64,000 nt of DNA, taken from the NCBI GenBank assembly GCA_947174015.1, contig CAMWHJ010000003.1:18522-82521 (forward strand), written 5' to 3'. Below the pieces are notes generated by a model. It did not search any database, was not told the origin of the DNA, and saw only the letters and a list, made by a program, of their open reading frames with translations. The stretch comes from an uncultured Lachnospiraceae bacterium (GTDB lineage Bacteria > Bacillota > Clostridia > Lachnospirales > Lachnospiraceae). The position numbers and the translations under genes were made by a program. Within the stretch, counting starts at the first letter, position 1. Each line of letters begins with the position of its first letter. This document shows positions 1 to 9,717 of the stretch, piece after piece.

Positions 1-26
1 TTATGTTTCTGACTGTCAAGCTGTAA

Positions 27-1514
27 TTAAATTCCTAAAAATTTCTTTACCACATCTTTCATTTTATCTACTTCACAAACAGTATCATGTACCACTTCTG
101 CAGAACGAATTTCCTTAATGGCATTGGGTTCCGGAACTTTTGAAAGCTTGGTCAATTCATCAATTAAATCAAAATCTTCCATTTCCTGATATTTTGCATC
201 AATGGCAGACATAACGGAACGTGCAAACTTATATGGACTTGCTGTGCTGGCAATCACCGTCTTCTTGGTATCACCTGTTTCTGCCTTATACTTCTTATAT
301 ACTTTGGCAGCCACAGCAGTATGCGTATCTAATACATATTCCGCAGCCTCATACACTTCCTTAATCACATCTGCTGTTTCCTGCTCTGTGGCATAATTTC
401 CATAAAAATCTGCCAACTGAACTTTCATTTCCTCAGACACCTCATACTTACCCTCGGACGCCAGAGATGCCATAAATTCCGCATTCTTTTTATCATCATT
501 TCCTGCAATACGATAAATCAATCTCTCAAGATTGCTGGAAATCAAAATATCCATAGATGGGGATGAGGTTAAAATAAAGTCACGGTTCTTGTCATAACAG
601 CCTGTCTGAAAGAAATCATACAATACCTTGTTGTCATTGGATGCACAAATAAGCTTACCAATGGGCACTCCCATATTCTTTGCATAAAATGCAGCCAAAA
701 TATTGCCAAAATTCCCCGTTGGCACTACCACATTAATTTCCTCACCATTGGAAATCACACCCTTTGCCACCATCTTGGCATATGCATATACATAGTAAAC
801 CACCTGAGGTACCAGACGTCCAATATTGATGGAGTTTGCGGATGAAAACTGAAAACCGGACTGCTCCATAACCGAAGCCAATTCTTTGTCTCCAAAAATT
901 GATTTCACACCGCTCTGAGCATCATCAAAGTTGCCCTGAATTCCCACTACAAAAGTATTATCACCCTTCTGAGTAACCATCTGCTTTTCCTGCACTGCAC
1001 TGACACCATTCTTTGGATAGAAGACAATGATTCTTGTACCCTTTACATCTGCAAAGCCAGCTAAAGCAGCCTTACCTGTATCTCCTGAGGTTGCTGTTAA
1101 GATTACAATCTCATTCTTCACACCATTTTTCTTTGCTGCAGTAGTCATTAAATGCGGCAGAATGGATAATGCCATATCCTTAAATGCAATGGTTGCACCA
1201 TGGAATAATTCTAAGTAATATGCATCCTCAGCCTGAACCAAAGGTGCAATTTCTGTTGTATCAAATTTTGCATCATATGCTTTGTTGATACAATCCTTTA
1301 ACTCTTCCTCTGTGAAATCTGTGAAAAACAGCTTCATTACTTCATATGCTGTCTGCTTATAATCCATCTTAGAAAGTTCTTCCATGCTTACATCAAGCTT
1401 TGGCAGTGACATTGGCACAAACAAACCTCCATCCTCTGCTAAGCCCTTTAAGATAGCCTTGGAAGCCGTAACAGGTTCTGAGTTACTTCTTGTACTCTTG
1501 TATAACAATTCCAT
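27..1514 (-). CDS. thrC: Threonine synthase
   Basis: ORF 27..1595. Motifs typical of PLP-dependent ThrC: LFHGATIAFKDMALS, TATSGDTGKAALAGF. Start moved to internal Met (MELLYKSTRSN), the usual N-terminus of the family; the longer start is possible. Confidence 0.93.
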   Translation of the reverse strand: MELLYKSTRSNSEPVTASKAILKGLAEDGGLFVPMSLPKLDVSMEELSKMDYKQTAYEVMKLFFTDFTEEELKDCINKAYDAKFDTTEIAPLVQAEDAYYLELFHGATIAFKDMALSILPHLMTTAAKKNGVKNEIVILTATSGDTGKAALAGFADVKGTRIIVFYPKNGVSAVQEKQMVTQKGDNTFVVGIQGNFDDAQSGVKSIFGDKELASVMEQSGFQFSSANSINIGRLVPQVVYYVYAYAKMVAKGVISNGEEINVVVPTGNFGNILAAFYAKNMGVPIGKLICASNDNKVLYDFFQTGCYDKNRDFILTSSPSMDILISSNLERLIYRIAGNDDKKNAEFMASLASEGKYEVSEEMKVQLADFYGNYATEQETADVIKEVYEAAEYVLDTHTAVAAKVYKKYKAETGDTKKTVIASTASPYKFARSVMSAIDAKYQEMEDFDLIDELTKLSKVPEPNAIKEIRSAEVVHDTVCEVDKMKDVVKKFLGI

Positions 1515-1622
1515 CTTCTCTTCATCCTTTTCTCTTATAAACTCTAGGCTCTGCCCGTTACGAGTTAGTATATCATAGATTATCTGATGAAACAAGAGAA
1601 AAGATTTCTTATTTTCATTTTC

Positions 1623-2618
1623 CTATGGAAGGGTATAGAATTCATGCCCTCCACAGGCAAAAAGCCATTTTAAATGGGTGTCAAACCAGCTCATGTTATT
1701 TGGATCCGCTTTGGAGCGGGCTGAGAAAAATAGTGCTCCCTGTGAGCTGTCCGCCCCACAAAGTACTGCTTCCACTGCGTCAATAGTATCCTGACTAATT
1801 GTAACACTGTCAAATCTGCCATCTGCTGTCGGTGAAAATTGTACTTTGCCGTTGCACCGTTCAAAGACCACCGCCTCTACGGAATCGGGGAACTTCTCAT
1901 GTGCTACCCTGTTCAAAATTACATTGGCAACCAGCATTTTTCCTTCCTGACTTTCGCCTCCTGCCTCTGCTTCCACAATGCGAAGCAGCACCTGATAATT
2001 TCTGTCATCTAAACAGATCACTCTGCCGGATGGCACAGGTGTGGGGGTTGGCATAGGTGTTGGTGTCGGTGTTGCCGTTGGTACCGGTGTCGCAGTCGGT
2101 GCCTGTGTTGCTGCCAGGCAGACCGTTGTTGTTTCCTGCTTTCCTGTAAAACTTCTTTGATTTTCCTCTTCCAGAATTTCCAGCATATTTTCGGAGGACA
2201 CAAGATTTCTCTGCTCTGCCTGCATGGCTGCCACCAGTTCTTCTGCCCCTTCTAATTCTGCCACTGTCACATCAAATTCATTGTTCCGACTGTTTGCTTT
2301 TGACTTTTCTGCTTCTTCTGTTTCTTTTAAATGATTAGAATTTTCTGTATCTCCTGCGGAAACACCTATGGTTTCCTCTATCTGCAACGTTTGTTCGTCC
2401 TCCGCACCTTCCTCTTCTTTCACTATCATTCCAGAATTGCTTATGGCAAGCATTGCGGTTTTATTCTTTCCGCCGCCTCCAAATTCCTTTGAATTAAATG
2501 ATATCAGGGCAACCACTGCTGCACCTGTTAGCAGCACTGCACAATTTCGATAGGCTTTCTTGGATATATTACCTATTACCCCGCAGAAGTTCTGAAAGAC
2601 TACATAAACATCCTGCAT
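1623..2618 (-). CDS. SleB/CwlJ-type cell wall hydrolase with N-terminal TM and Pro/Thr-rich linker
   Basis: C-terminal ...LLRIVEAEAGGESQEGKMLVANVILNRV...VVFERCNGKVQFSP is the Hydrolase_2 signature. ATPTPTPMPTPTPVP linker. Start chosen at MQDVY, preceded by GAGG at 7-nt spacing; ORF track start is 2678. Confidence 0.85.
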   Translation of the reverse strand: MQDVYVVFQNFCGVIGNISKKAYRNCAVLLTGAAVVALISFNSKEFGGGGKNKTAMLAISNSGMIVKEEEGAEDEQTLQIEETIGVSAGDTENSNHLKETEEAEKSKANSRNNEFDVTVAELEGAEELVAAMQAEQRNLVSSENMLEILEEENQRSFTGKQETTTVCLAATQAPTATPVPTATPTPTPMPTPTPVPSGRVICLDDRNYQVLLRIVEAEAGGESQEGKMLVANVILNRVAHEKFPDSVEAVVFERCNGKVQFSPTADGRFDSVTISQDTIDAVEAVLCGADSSQGALFFSARSKADPNNMSWFDTHLKWLFACGGHEFYTLP

Positions 2619-3056
2619 ATCTCTACCTCGCATTCCTTTCCGTCTCCAAAATCGCTGAGACCAATTTTTGTTCTGCAATGAAAATCCATCACAGCTTTTG
2701 CTTAGCGTACCTGAGATACTTGTATAACTATACGAATCCTTGCGGTGTCTGTCAATATGACTTGTTCAATTTTGGGAATTCTTCCCTGAAAAAAAAATTT
2801 TTCTAAAATATGCCTATGCATTTGTTATGATTTTTACCGGAAAAGTTTATTTATATTGCCGGTAATATTGTCCTTTCTTTCCAATATCTGTTTGGAAAAT
2901 TTATTACATATTTTTGTCCAGTTTTTGGAATTTTATTCAAGGGTTCTGCATAAGCACCACTTTTCTCCTTTCAAAATATGTCTGTTTTTGTAGAAAATTC
3001 TTCGGATTTATGATATGATAATTTGTAACAATTCAGTCATCAGAAAGGAAAACACT

Positions 3057-3839
3057 ATGCTGCCCGGAGTATTTAAAGCTGTCAAAAAGGACGGAACCAT
3101 TTATTATCGTTCTTCCTTCACCTGCAACAATAAACATATCAGTCTCGGAAGTTTTCCCTCTGAATGGGAGGCACATACTGCATACATGGAATCAGTAAAT
3201 ATTATGCGTTCTCACTGCCATGTGAAAGATTATTCCCCTGTATATGCCATCTCTTTTGAAAAATATGTAATTCTCATTAATCTCAGGGAAAACGGCATAT
3301 ATTTTAAAACTCCCATTTTTTTAAAGCAAACATATTTCTACTATTACTTTGCACCCAATGACTATCTGATTTTTGATACAGATGATTTGTTTTATTATTC
3401 CAGTCACAAAATCATGCGCCGGAAGGGACATCTTTTTGTGGCAGATTATGGAATGCAGGTAAATATTCTGTCCCGCTATGGTATCAAAAATCATGCAGTG
3501 GCAGGCAGGGATTATGTGTTTAAAAATGGGGACTTTAGTGATTTCCGATACGAAAATATAGAAGTGATCAACCCCTACTATGGGGTATCCCTGTTTTTTG
3601 AGGAGGGACGTGAGCTGTACAAGGCTAAGATACATGTAAATGGGGATTTTTCTATTGGTATTTATTCTTCGGATGTGGAGGCAGCCATTGCCTACAATAA
3701 GGCGGTGGATGTACTTCGGAAAAATGGCAGCCACAAAAATTATGCTACCAATTATATTGATGGAATTTCCCCTAGGAAATATGCTGAGATTTATTCAGAA
3801 ATCAAAATCCCCAAAAGTATTCAGGAATATGAATTGTAA
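3057..3839 (+). CDS. AP2-like domain protein with degenerate HNH-like centre
   Basis: N-terminal GVFKAVKKDGTIYYRSSFTCNNKHISLGSFPSEWEAHTAY and C-terminal YGVSLFFEEGRELYKAKIHVNGDFSIGIYSSDVEAAIAYNKAVD both look like AP2 domains. Middle NHAVAGRDYVFKNGDFSDFRYENIEVIN resembles an HNH_3 module. Start at MLPGVFK after AGAAAGGAA. Confidence 0.6.
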   Translation: MLPGVFKAVKKDGTIYYRSSFTCNNKHISLGSFPSEWEAHTAYMESVNIMRSHCHVKDYSPVYAISFEKYVILINLRENGIYFKTPIFLKQTYFYYYFAPNDYLIFDTDDLFYYSSHKIMRRKGHLFVADYGMQVNILSRYGIKNHAVAGRDYVFKNGDFSDFRYENIEVINPYYGVSLFFEEGRELYKAKIHVNGDFSIGIYSSDVEAAIAYNKAVDVLRKNGSHKNYATNYIDGISPRKYAEIYSEIKIPKSIQEYEL

Positions 3840-3955
3840 AACTGGTATATCTGCTGCTCTGTGGTATTTCAGCAGAAGCCTGCACTCCTAATGAGGGGCA
3901 AAGGATATTCGCAATCCGCTTCCCTGATGAGGTTAAATTAATAAGTCTTTTTTGT

Positions 3956-3999
3956 ATTCCCCCTGTATAGTGGCTCATCTGTCACCGCACAGGGGGAAT
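3956..3999 (+). terminator. Intrinsic terminator downstream of the AP2-like gene
   Basis: 11-bp perfect stem ATTCCCCCTGT ... ACAGGGGGAAT followed by ATTTTTCTTTT. Confidence 0.75.
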
Positions 4000-4012
4000 A
4001 TTTTTCTTTTTC

Positions 4013-4102
4013 ATAACTATTCAGTACCCTCATAGTTACAAGCAAAGAACCATTGCCTATGGCAATGGTTCTTTGCTTGTTATATCCATTTTTCTTACGG
4101 TC
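4013..4102 (+). repeat. MITE-like palindromic repeat, family 1, copy A (3' end degenerate)
   Basis: TAACTATTCAGTACC terminus. Perfect 20-bp stem ACAAGCAAAGAACCATTGCC-TAT-GGCAATGGTTCTTTGCTTGT (4038-4080). Shares sequence with copies at about 21955 and 47003. Confidence 0.75.
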
Positions 4103-4112
4103 TTTTCAATAA

Positions 4113-5066
4113 TTACCGTTCTTCCATAACCGGTTTTAAATCCTCAATTAACTGCTCTGTACGGATTTCGGCACCTTCCGTAGTTAAATGCAAAAAAGAG
4201 TTATAAAAATACTTATAATCAAAATAGTAATCTCGATAGTCGGAAATCATAGGACATTCCAATCTCTCTTTCAGTTCCTCCTGCACCTTCACAAAGTCTT
4301 CCTCTTTGGGGGTAAATTCTCCCTTACCGATAGGATAACCGGCTACCACCATCAGTGCACCTCGCTCTGTCAGATACTGATTCAGTTCATTTAAACGTTG
4401 GATACAAAGGTCATTAATTTCCGGCACCGACTGTTCCTGAAATACAAATGTTCCCTTCTCTCTGGGATATACCACATCTCCGTATTTGTTAAATGCATCT
4501 CTGCTGTAACAGGCATCCGTTTCTGCATTGTAATTTTTTGCCGTCTCCTGACTGAGCAATCCCAGCCCCCAGATGACACCTGCCTTTTTCATATAACTTG
4601 GCAATGCCATAGCCATGGAAGTTACATCTTCTTTTCCGATAAGTTTCCACAGATATGTGTGATTCTCCAGAGTAATCCATGCCAGCTCCGTATCGTCAAT
4701 CTTACCATCATCTGCAAAGGTGTGGTGGCAGATAACATAAATATCTCCCTCTGTCACATTCATTTTCGCCATCCTCTCATGAAAGGCATTGTCCAAGCCG
4801 CCATGAAGCCCCATATTCACCACGGGCATTCCATAAGCTTCCTCCAGTAAATCGGACTGAAATCCAAAGGATACATTGGAATTTCCAATCAACACTATTT
4901 TCGGTTCCTGAAGATTCATCAACCGTTCCGTCTTATCCAACAAAGATGCATTGTAGCCTTCCTCATATTGGGGTGCTATGAATTTGAAAAATAAAAATGC
5001 GGCTGAAAACAGCAGTACTGCCATAATACCAAAAAAAAGTAGCACATTTCCAATAAATTTTTTCAT
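4113..5066 (-). CDS. SGNH-hydrolase-like membrane-anchored protein
   Basis: N-terminal TM. IVLIGNSNVSFGFQSDLL (SGNH block I-like) and C-terminal FLHLTTEGAEIRT. Partner of the downstream-coordinate MBOAT gene. Confidence 0.65.
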   Translation of the reverse strand: MKKFIGNVLLFFGIMAVLLFSAAFLFFKFIAPQYEEGYNASLLDKTERLMNLQEPKIVLIGNSNVSFGFQSDLLEEAYGMPVVNMGLHGGLDNAFHERMAKMNVTEGDIYVICHHTFADDGKIDDTELAWITLENHTYLWKLIGKEDVTSMAMALPSYMKKAGVIWGLGLLSQETAKNYNAETDACYSRDAFNKYGDVVYPREKGTFVFQEQSVPEINDLCIQRLNELNQYLTERGALMVVAGYPIGKGEFTPKEEDFVKVQEELKERLECPMISDYRDYYFDYKYFYNSFLHLTTEGAEIRTEQLIEDLKPVMEER

Positions 5067-5081
5067 ACCCGACTGCCTTTC

Positions 5082-6521
5082 CTAAAATTGAAAATAAATA
5101 AATTCCTGCCCGGAAGTCACTGGAATATTGAATATCAAAAACAAAATAAACAGTACATAGATTATCCATCGAAAAACCTTTTTCTTCTTTGCCAATTCTC
5201 CCAGCACGTCACCGCTTAAGGAACAATAATCAAACCAAGCCAGCAAAGCTAAACTGGCTGCCATTCCCACAAAGGTCAGTTTATCCAAACCCAGCAGTAC
5301 AAAGATATTGCCAAAATAAGATGTCACATTACCAATTCCTGCAAACATATGAGTAATCACATAGAACGCATCCCCCAGATTCTCTGCCCGAAAAAATATC
5401 CATGCAAAGGTGGCAAACAGAAAGGTCATTGCCACTCTGCCCCACCACAAAGCCTTGCTTTGGTTTTCTTTCTGCCGAGGCAGGCAGAATTTTTCAAATA
5501 TCTGTGCCAGTCCATGGATTCCGCCCCAAATCACATACGTCCAGTTTGCCCCATGCCAAAGACCACTGACCAGAAAGGTAATCATTAGATTTCTGGCATT
5601 TTTCCCTTTGCTCACTCGGTTTCCACCCAGAGGTATGTATACATAATCCCGAAACCAACTGGACAGTGAAATATGCCATCTGCTCCAAAATTCCTTCACA
5701 GAAGCAGAGAAATAGGGGCTGTTAAAGTTCTGCATCAAATCCACACCAAAAAGCTTTGCCGTTCCGATGGCAATGTCTGAATAGCCTGCAAAGTCACAGT
5801 AAATCTGTACCGAAAACAGAAGTGACACCACCAATAAGGGAAAACCTGTATAACTATACAGATTATCATAGACGGTGTCAATATAAACTGCCAATGTATC
5901 TGCCACCACCATTTTCTTAAAAAACCCCCATGCCATCTGCCGCAAACCTGAGGATGCCTTGTAATAATCAAACTTATGTTCTCCTACAATCTGGGGCAGC
6001 AAATTTTTTGTCCGCTCAATAGGACCTGCCACTAACTGTGGAAAAAATGCAATAAAGGTAGCATATTTCCCAAAGTGGGGCTCTGCTTTCACATCTCCCC
6101 GGTATACATCAATTACATACCCTAAGGTCTGAAAGGTGTAAAAGGAAATTCCCACTGGCAGAAGCAGGTTCAGGGTTACCGGATGCACCTGGAGGGTACA
6201 CAAATTCAACAGCCCTGCAATGCTTTCACTGGCAAAATTGAAATATTTAAAGAAAAACAAGCAGCCTAAGCTTGCTGCCAAGGTTGCTGTTATTAAAATT
6301 TTCTTTTTTTGCTGCTGCTCTGCCCGCTCCAGCCCCAACGCACAGCCGTAGGAGATGACTGTAGTAAATAAAATCAAAGCCACATATTTTACATTCCAGC
6401 TCATATAAAAATAGTAGCTTGACACAAACAAAATCACCCAGCGGTATTTATCCGGAATCATCCAGTACAAAATAAATACAATAGGAAGAAAAATAGCAAA
6501 GGATAATGAATTGAAAAGCAT
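5082..6521 (-). CDS. MBOAT-family O-acyltransferase (AlgI/DltB/PatA-like)
   Basis: Multi-TM. FWSRWHISLSSWFRDYVYIPLGGNRVSKGK...FLVSGLWHGANWTYVIWGGIHG is the MBOAT signature. Confidence 0.92.
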   Translation of the reverse strand: MLFNSLSFAIFLPIVFILYWMIPDKYRWVILFVSSYYFYMSWNVKYVALILFTTVISYGCALGLERAEQQQKKKILITATLAASLGCLFFFKYFNFASESIAGLLNLCTLQVHPVTLNLLLPVGISFYTFQTLGYVIDVYRGDVKAEPHFGKYATFIAFFPQLVAGPIERTKNLLPQIVGEHKFDYYKASSGLRQMAWGFFKKMVVADTLAVYIDTVYDNLYSYTGFPLLVVSLLFSVQIYCDFAGYSDIAIGTAKLFGVDLMQNFNSPYFSASVKEFWSRWHISLSSWFRDYVYIPLGGNRVSKGKNARNLMITFLVSGLWHGANWTYVIWGGIHGLAQIFEKFCLPRQKENQSKALWWGRVAMTFLFATFAWIFFRAENLGDAFYVITHMFAGIGNVTSYFGNIFVLLGLDKLTFVGMAASLALLAWFDYCSLSGDVLGELAKKKKVFRWIIYVLFILFLIFNIPVTSGQEFIYFQF

Positions 6522-6619
6522 ACACGTCTCCTATCTGGTAAGTTATCATTTTTAAATCTGTGAAAGATTATACCACACCACCGGCTCACCCTGCAAGTAC
6601 AGATAAATCTATTTTCATA

Positions 6620-7612
6620 CTACTGCTCCCCATAGAGCAGTGACACATCAATTCCGCTGCTGGCAAGAACCTCGCCATCTCTGGTAATAAAAACTGCCTC
6701 CACATTCTCCATTTCTTCGATGAGTCTCATCCCCTGTTCACTGCCCATCAAAAGACAGCATGTGCTGAGTGCATCTGCCTCTGTCGAGGAGGTGCCAATA
6801 ATTGTTACGGATGATACATCACTGTCAGAGGGTTTTCCGGTGACAGGATCCATAATGTGATGATATATCATGTCCTCCAGTTTAAAATACCGCTGGTAAA
6901 TACCGGAAGTTACCATGGTCTTATCTTGAAGTTTCACACTTCCAATCACCTGTCCTGCCTCTGCAAAAGGCTCTTGAATGCCAATATTCCAAGCACTGCC
7001 GTCTTTCTTACTTCCAATCACCACAATATTCCCGCCCAAATCAATTTTGGCACTGGTAATCCCTCGCTTTAATAAAAATTCTTTTAATTTATCCCCTATA
7101 TACCCCTTGGCAATACCGCCCAAATCTATCTCAGCCTGAGGATTGGACAAACGCACCTTATCATTTTCCACCTGCACCATATGATAATCCACCAGCTTTA
7201 AGGCACGGTCAATTTCCTGAGCCTTTGGCACAATACCGTCATTGTCAGTTACATGCCACAGCTCACTGACAGGTGCTATGGTGATGTCAAATGCTCCTTG
7301 AGACAGCTCACTGTAATTCAATGCCTGTGTAATCAAAGCTGCCGTCTCCTCCGATACCTGCACCCACTGCCCTTTTGCATGATTAATTCGGTAAATATCA
7401 CTGTTGTCTATATTTTTACTCAGTTTCTTTTCGTACTCCTCACACAGGATAAGACAGTCGTTTACGACTGTCTTATCTGCTGTGTCATATACATGAATGG
7501 AAATGAGGGTATCGAAATAAATTCCCGATTGGCTGTAATCACTTTTTACCTGACAGCCTGTGAAAACAGCCGCCAAAAGCAGAAGAAACAGCACTCTCCA
7601 CGTTCTCTTCAT
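6620..7612 (-). CDS. apbE: FAD:protein FMN transferase (ApbE), lipoprotein
   Basis: Lipobox LLLLAAVFTGCQ; DLGGIAKGYIGDKL, DLGGNIVVIG, HHIMDPVTGKPSDS. Start taken at MKRTWRV; ORF track start is 7699. Confidence 0.9.
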   Translation of the reverse strand: MKRTWRVLFLLLLAAVFTGCQVKSDYSQSGIYFDTLISIHVYDTADKTVVNDCLILCEEYEKKLSKNIDNSDIYRINHAKGQWVQVSEETAALITQALNYSELSQGAFDITIAPVSELWHVTDNDGIVPKAQEIDRALKLVDYHMVQVENDKVRLSNPQAEIDLGGIAKGYIGDKLKEFLLKRGITSAKIDLGGNIVVIGSKKDGSAWNIGIQEPFAEAGQVIGSVKLQDKTMVTSGIYQRYFKLEDMIYHHIMDPVTGKPSDSDVSSVTIIGTSSTEADALSTCCLLMGSEQGMRLIEEMENVEAVFITRDGEVLASSGIDVSLLYGEQ

Positions 7613-7653
7613 CCAGTCATGTTCCTTTCTGATGATGCAAACACATGTCATGC

Positions 7654-8445
7654 CTACAAAATAATCTTTTTGGGACACTTCTCTGCACATTTTCCGCAAT
7701 TATTACATTTTTCCGGATCAATATGAGCCACATTATCAACCACGGTAATCGCACCTGTCTCACAGATCTTCTCACACAATTTGCAGCCAATACAGCCCAC
7801 AGAACAGCCCTTCATCACATCCACTCCTCTGTCTTTGGAACTGCACTGCACAAGATGGCTGCTGTCCTTCGGTACCAATTCAATCAGATTCTTTGGACAT
7901 TCTGCAATACATTTCTTACAAGCCTTACATCTGTCAGAATCCACCTTTGCCACACCATCTACAATGTGAATGGCATCAAAGGGACATACTTTTACACAGG
8001 AGCCAAATCCCAAACATCCATAATTGCAGGTTTTGGGACCTCCGTTTGGAACAAAGGAAAGCATTTTGCAGTCCTCTACCCCATAGTATTGATAATCCTG
8101 CTTTGTTTTATCACAGGTACCTGCACACTTCACAAAAGCAGTCATGGGCTTGCTTTCCTTGGCAGAAATTCCCATAATTTCACCAATTTTCTTGGCACAA
8201 GCGTCACCGCCCACCGGGCAGGCAGACACCTCCGCTTTTCCCTTGGCGATGGCTGCTGCCAGTCCATCACAGCCTGCATAGCCACAGCCGCCGCAGTTAT
8301 TGCCCGGCAGTTCTGCCCGCACTGCCACTTCTTTTTCATCAACCTCCACCTTGAACTTTTCTCCGGCAGCTCCAAGGAAGAGCCCCAGCAGCAAACCGAT
8401 GACTGCAATCACCAATGCCGCTATTATAATTCCAGTGATACTCAT
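7654..8445 (-). CDS. rnfB: Rnf electron transport complex subunit B
   Basis: Fe-S motif NNCGGCGYAGCDGLAAAIA, then ferredoxin clusters CKACKKCIAECP, CIGCKLCEKIC and CNNCGKCAEKCP. Confidence 0.95.
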   Translation of the reverse strand: MSITGIIIAALVIAVIGLLLGLFLGAAGEKFKVEVDEKEVAVRAELPGNNCGGCGYAGCDGLAAAIAKGKAEVSACPVGGDACAKKIGEIMGISAKESKPMTAFVKCAGTCDKTKQDYQYYGVEDCKMLSFVPNGGPKTCNYGCLGFGSCVKVCPFDAIHIVDGVAKVDSDRCKACKKCIAECPKNLIELVPKDSSHLVQCSSKDRGVDVMKGCSVGCIGCKLCEKICETGAITVVDNVAHIDPEKCNNCGKCAEKCPKKIIL

Positions 8446-8457
8446 AGCACTCTCCTC

Positions 8458-9033
8458 CTATATTAAGCCTGAAAATCCAAAGAATGCAATCGCCATCAAA
8501 CCTGCGGTAATCAGTACAATGGGCATTCCCTTAAAAGATTCCGGTACATCATTGTATTCCATCCGTTCTCTCAGACCTGCCAAAATTACGATGGAAATGG
8601 TAAAACCTAAGGCAGTGGCAAAGCCATTGACCACGCTCTGTAAAAGATTGTATTCCTTCTGTACATTGGTGATTGCCACACCCAGTACTGCACAGTTGGT
8701 GGTGATCAAGGGAAGAAACACACCAAGAGATTGGTACAGACCCGGCATGGATTTCTTTAAGAACATCTCCACAAACTGCACTAGGGCTGCGATCACCAGA
8801 ATAAATACAATGGTTCTCAGATAGGTTAAATTGGTCTTTTCCAAAATAAACGTATAAATCAGACTGGTGATCGCTGATGATAAGGTAATGACAAAGATAA
8901 TGGCCCCCCCCATACCCGCTGCTGTCTCAATCTTTTTGGATACACCTAAAAACGGACAAAGACCAAGAAACTGACTTAATACAACATTATTCACAAGAGC
9001 TGCACCAATGGCAATTATAATTAACTCCTTCAT
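8458..9033 (-). CDS. rnfA: Rnf complex subunit A
   Basis: MKELIIIAIGAALVNNVVLSQFLGLCPFLGVSKK... typical RnfA; position in rnf cluster. Confidence 0.95.
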   Translation of the reverse strand: MKELIIIAIGAALVNNVVLSQFLGLCPFLGVSKKIETAAGMGGAIIFVITLSSAITSLIYTFILEKTNLTYLRTIVFILVIAALVQFVEMFLKKSMPGLYQSLGVFLPLITTNCAVLGVAITNVQKEYNLLQSVVNGFATALGFTISIVILAGLRERMEYNDVPESFKGMPIVLITAGLMAIAFFGFSGLI

Positions 9034-9717
9034 TTACTTCGCCTCCTCCTGAATTTTTCCGCTGCATCCGGTGTTGGTGCAGCCCAAACATCCTTCTCCG
9101 CATCGGCTTACAATGGCAGCTTTTCCCTTTTTCTTTCTCATACGATTCTGCAATGCTGTCAAAAGTGCCAGCACAAAGAAGGCACCTGGTGCCAAAACAA
9201 AAATGGTAACACCTTCATAGGAGGACGGCAGTATTTGCAAACCAAAGAGCTGTCCTGCACCAAGGATCTCCCTCACCATACCGATACTGGTGAGTCCCAA
9301 GGTAAATCCCAGTCCCATACCGATTCCGTCAAATACCGATTCCGCTGGTTTATTCTTAGAAGCATAGGATTCCGCACGTCCTAAAATAATACAATTTACC
9401 ACAATCAGCGGAATATAAATGCCAAGTGCAGAATACAAGGATGGAAGAAAGCCCTCCAACAACAGCTCAACTACGGTTACAAAGCTGGCAATAATAACAA
9501 TATATGCAGGTATTCTCACCTTATCCGGAATTACCTTACGCAACAGTGAAATAATTAGGTTAGACATTACTAATACCACTGTGGTAGTCAATCCCATGCC
9601 CAAGCCATTCATGGCAGATGTGGTAACTGCCAAAGTGGGACACATACCAAGCATCAGAACAAAGGTAGGATTTTCTTTAATCAAACCGTTCCACAAACGT
9701 TCCATATACTTATTCAT
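9034..9717 (-). CDS. rnfE: Rnf complex subunit E
   Basis: WNGLIKENPTFVLMLGMCPTLAVTTSAMNGLGMG... typical RnfE, with a short Cys-rich C-terminal tail CGEGCLGCTNTGCSG. Confidence 0.94.
   Translation of the reverse strand: MNKYMERLWNGLIKENPTFVLMLGMCPTLAVTTSAMNGLGMGLTTTVVLVMSNLIISLLRKVIPDKVRIPAYIVIIASFVTVVELLLEGFLPSLYSALGIYIPLIVVNCIILGRAESYASKNKPAESVFDGIGMGLGFTLGLTSIGMVREILGAGQLFGLQILPSSYEGVTIFVLAPGAFFVLALLTALQNRMRKKKGKAAIVSRCGEGCLGCTNTGCSGKIQEEAK

Noticed and set aside
7645-8466. 273-aa plus-strand ORF
   Set aside because: Fully antisense to rnfB, which has clear Fe-S motifs; Cys/His-rich composition is a by-product.
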